From NCBI GenBank assembly GCA_944380605.1, contig CALWIA010000002.1:1-51269 (forward strand): a stretch of DNA of 51,269 nt, given 5' to 3'. This DNA comes from an uncultured Lachnospiraceae bacterium (GTDB lineage: Bacteria > Bacillota > Clostridia > Lachnospirales > Lachnospiraceae). The position numbers and the translations under genes were made by a program. The notes beneath the pieces were generated by a model. The model saw nothing but the letters and a program-made list of their open reading frames with translations, ran no database searches and was not told the origin of the DNA. Shown in pieces: positions 50,264-51,269 of the stretch. Positions within the stretch are counted from its first letter, which is position 1. Each line of letters starts with the position of its first letter.

Positions 50264-50854
50264 ATGCTAGGAGACCAGATCCGCTCCATTCGAAAGCGGC
50301 AGGAAATCACATTGAAGGAACTGGCGGAAAAGACCGGCCTTTCCATCGGGTACATCTCCCAGATCGAGCGCAACCTCACCGACCCTTCCCTGTCCACCCT
50401 GCGGAAGATCAGCGGCGCGCTGGGGGTTCCCACTTATCTGTTTTTGGGCGACGAACCCCATGGCAGCCTGACCCTTCGCAAGGAGGAGATGATCCAGTTA
50501 TCCCAGCCCAATTCCAACGTGCGCTATCAGATCATGTCCCCCATGCCCACCGGGGAATTCGAACCCCAGTCCCTGGTGGCCCGGTTCGAGCTGGCTCCCC
50601 GCAGCGCAGACGGAGAGTTGCCGGTCATCCACCCCAGCGAGGAAATCGTCCTCCTGGAACGCGGCACCCTGGATGTAATCATCAATGGAAATTCTGTCCG
50701 TCTGGAGGCCGGAGACACCACCCTGATCCGTTCCAACCTGCCCCACATCTTCTCCAATCCCACAGACGAAATAGCCATGGGCTACTCCATCCTCACCCCT
50801 GCGGTGTGGTTCCCCAGCACCCACCGCAACCCCAAGCGCGATTCCAAAACTTGA
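50264..50854 (+). CDS. XRE family regulator with C-terminal cupin domain
   Basis: A 196-residue regulator. The N-terminal helix-turn-helix is IRSIRKRQEITLKELAEKTGLSIGYISQIERNLTDPSLSTLRKISGALGV (residues about 6-55). A cupin sensor at about 100-180 has IHPSEEIVLLERGTLDVIINGNSVRLEAGDTTLIRSNLPHIFSNP. Such proteins commonly control adjacent amino-acid, amine or peptide catabolism. It is divergent from the dipeptide epimerase operon and is its probable regulator. GGGAGG precedes the ATG; the leader of about 150 nt contains the repeat element. Confidence 0.92.
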   Translation: MLGDQIRSIRKRQEITLKELAEKTGLSIGYISQIERNLTDPSLSTLRKISGALGVPTYLFLGDEPHGSLTLRKEEMIQLSQPNSNVRYQIMSPMPTGEFEPQSLVARFELAPRSADGELPVIHPSEEIVLLERGTLDVIINGNSVRLEAGDTTLIRSNLPHIFSNPTDEIAMGYSILTPAVWFPSTHRNPKRDSKT

Positions 50855-51168
50855 AGATATATTGGAACTACGTAAGCTATGAACTACTGGCGAATTTTCT
50901 GGATACGTAATTCTATTTGACCCCAGTTTGGCCATTTGGGAAAAACTATAGGCATGGTTAAACATATTATTGTCAAGATAACGTCGTTCTCTGCATGGAA
51001 GCGTGGAGTGAAGCTGCAGATGATAGATGATATAGCAAAAGCGACTTAATCTGCAATAAAAGGGGGCGAACCTATGATGTATCCATTTATGACAATAAAT
51101 GAAAGCAACGGTTGACAAGGGCATACACGATAAATCTACAAAAATTGAACTGCCAACCTTATACAAAG
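50855..51168. other. Stretch without a supported gene
   Basis: After the XRE-cupin gene the sequence is AT-richer and carries only very short frames. One is MMYPFMTINESNG (51074-51115) behind an AGGGGGCG site. It resembles the first residues of small MYPFMTL-type proteins that I associate with integrative elements, and it stops after 13 codons. A 31-codon frame from 50954 has no ribosome site. I take the stretch as degraded mobile-element sequence with low certainty. Confidence 0.35.
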
Positions 51169-51201
51169 TACCGCCCAAACGAGACTACGGGCGGTATTTT
51201 T
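51169..51201 (+). terminator. Rho-independent terminator (first of two)
   Basis: TACCGCCC (51169-51176) pairs perfectly with GGGCGGTA (51189-51196) and is followed by TTTTTG. Confidence 0.8.
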
Positions 51202-51234
51202 GTAGCTTGGCAAGAAAGGAGGAACTACCCCACC

Positions 51235-51265
51235 GGGGCCTGATGAAAAATCAGGCCCCTTTTTT
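51235..51265 (+). terminator. Rho-independent terminator (second of two)
   Basis: GGGGCCTGAT (51235-51244) pairs perfectly with ATCAGGCCCC (51250-51259) across GAAAA, followed by TTTTTT. Between the two terminators is a strong AAAGGAGG ribosome-site-like sequence without a start codon. The second hairpin could therefore belong to the leader of a gene beyond the window. Confidence 0.85.
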
Positions 51266-51269
51266 CATG

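Overview
The window is a G+C-rich stretch of a strictly anaerobic Firmicute, most likely class Clostridia, family Lachnospiraceae. This rests on family content: the LL-diaminopimelate aminotransferase route to lysine and peptidoglycan, the oxygen-sensitive NrdD/NrdG ribonucleotide reductase pair, the electron-bifurcating NfnAB transhydrogenase, the GlgC/GlgD pair, sporulation-type YtvI, and small families typical of Clostridia (DUF1836, DUF6062, TIGR03905 TSCPD, YerC/YecD). Sigma-A type promoters with 17-bp spacers are easy to read in most intergenic gaps. The genus is not determined. No tRNA, rRNA, CRISPR array or intact insertion sequence was seen.

Layout. 0-1.8 kb is an accessory patch: a cut-off XRE regulator, a remnant of an Rpn/PD-(D/E)XK transposase, a RelB-YoeB type toxin-antitoxin pair, and a gap holding a candidate small RNA made of two 31-nt repeats with its own promoter and terminator. 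1.8-13.5 kb is mostly core genes: rlmD, a small membrane protein, pcrA with a TSCPD gene, ridA, a DUF1836 gene, yerC, a HAD phosphatase, an Lrp regulator, dapL-dapF, an ANTAR regulator and glnA with a terminator-bearing leader. 13.5-19.8 kb is a divergent unit: a zinc-type ArsR repressor and a ROK kinase on one side, and a YfcC transporter plus M28 and M20 zinc peptidases on the other, followed by a DtxR/MntR-like regulator. 19.8-28.4 kb holds membrane proteins, a second DapF homologue whose two catalytic cysteines are both serine, an AraC regulator, deoB and nfnAB. 28.5-31.6 kb is a MoxR-DUF58-membrane protein operon. 31.6-45.2 kb holds a MATE pump, rarA, a GNAT gene, glgCD, nrdDG, a flavodoxin-family reductase, scpAB, a phosphoesterase, a DUF6062 gene and a discoidin-like gene.

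45.3-51 kb looks like a transferred module: a dipeptide epimerase, a DUF819 membrane protein and a CocE/NonD hydrolase, read away from a divergent XRE-cupin regulator. It lies between a possible integrase scrap and a dispersed repeat whose inverted relative sits near 3.6-3.8 kb. The window ends in two strong tandem terminators.

Main points of interest: (1) the Ser/Ser DapF paralogue translationally coupled to an unrecognised 144-residue gene; (2) the tandem-repeat small RNA candidate; (3) the nrdDG leader, which combines NrdR boxes with an intrinsic terminator ahead of the coding region; (4) a probable zinc sensor next to zinc peptidases rather than metal transporters; (5) a dispersed repeat that supplies the -10 box and 5' leader of the XRE-cupin gene.
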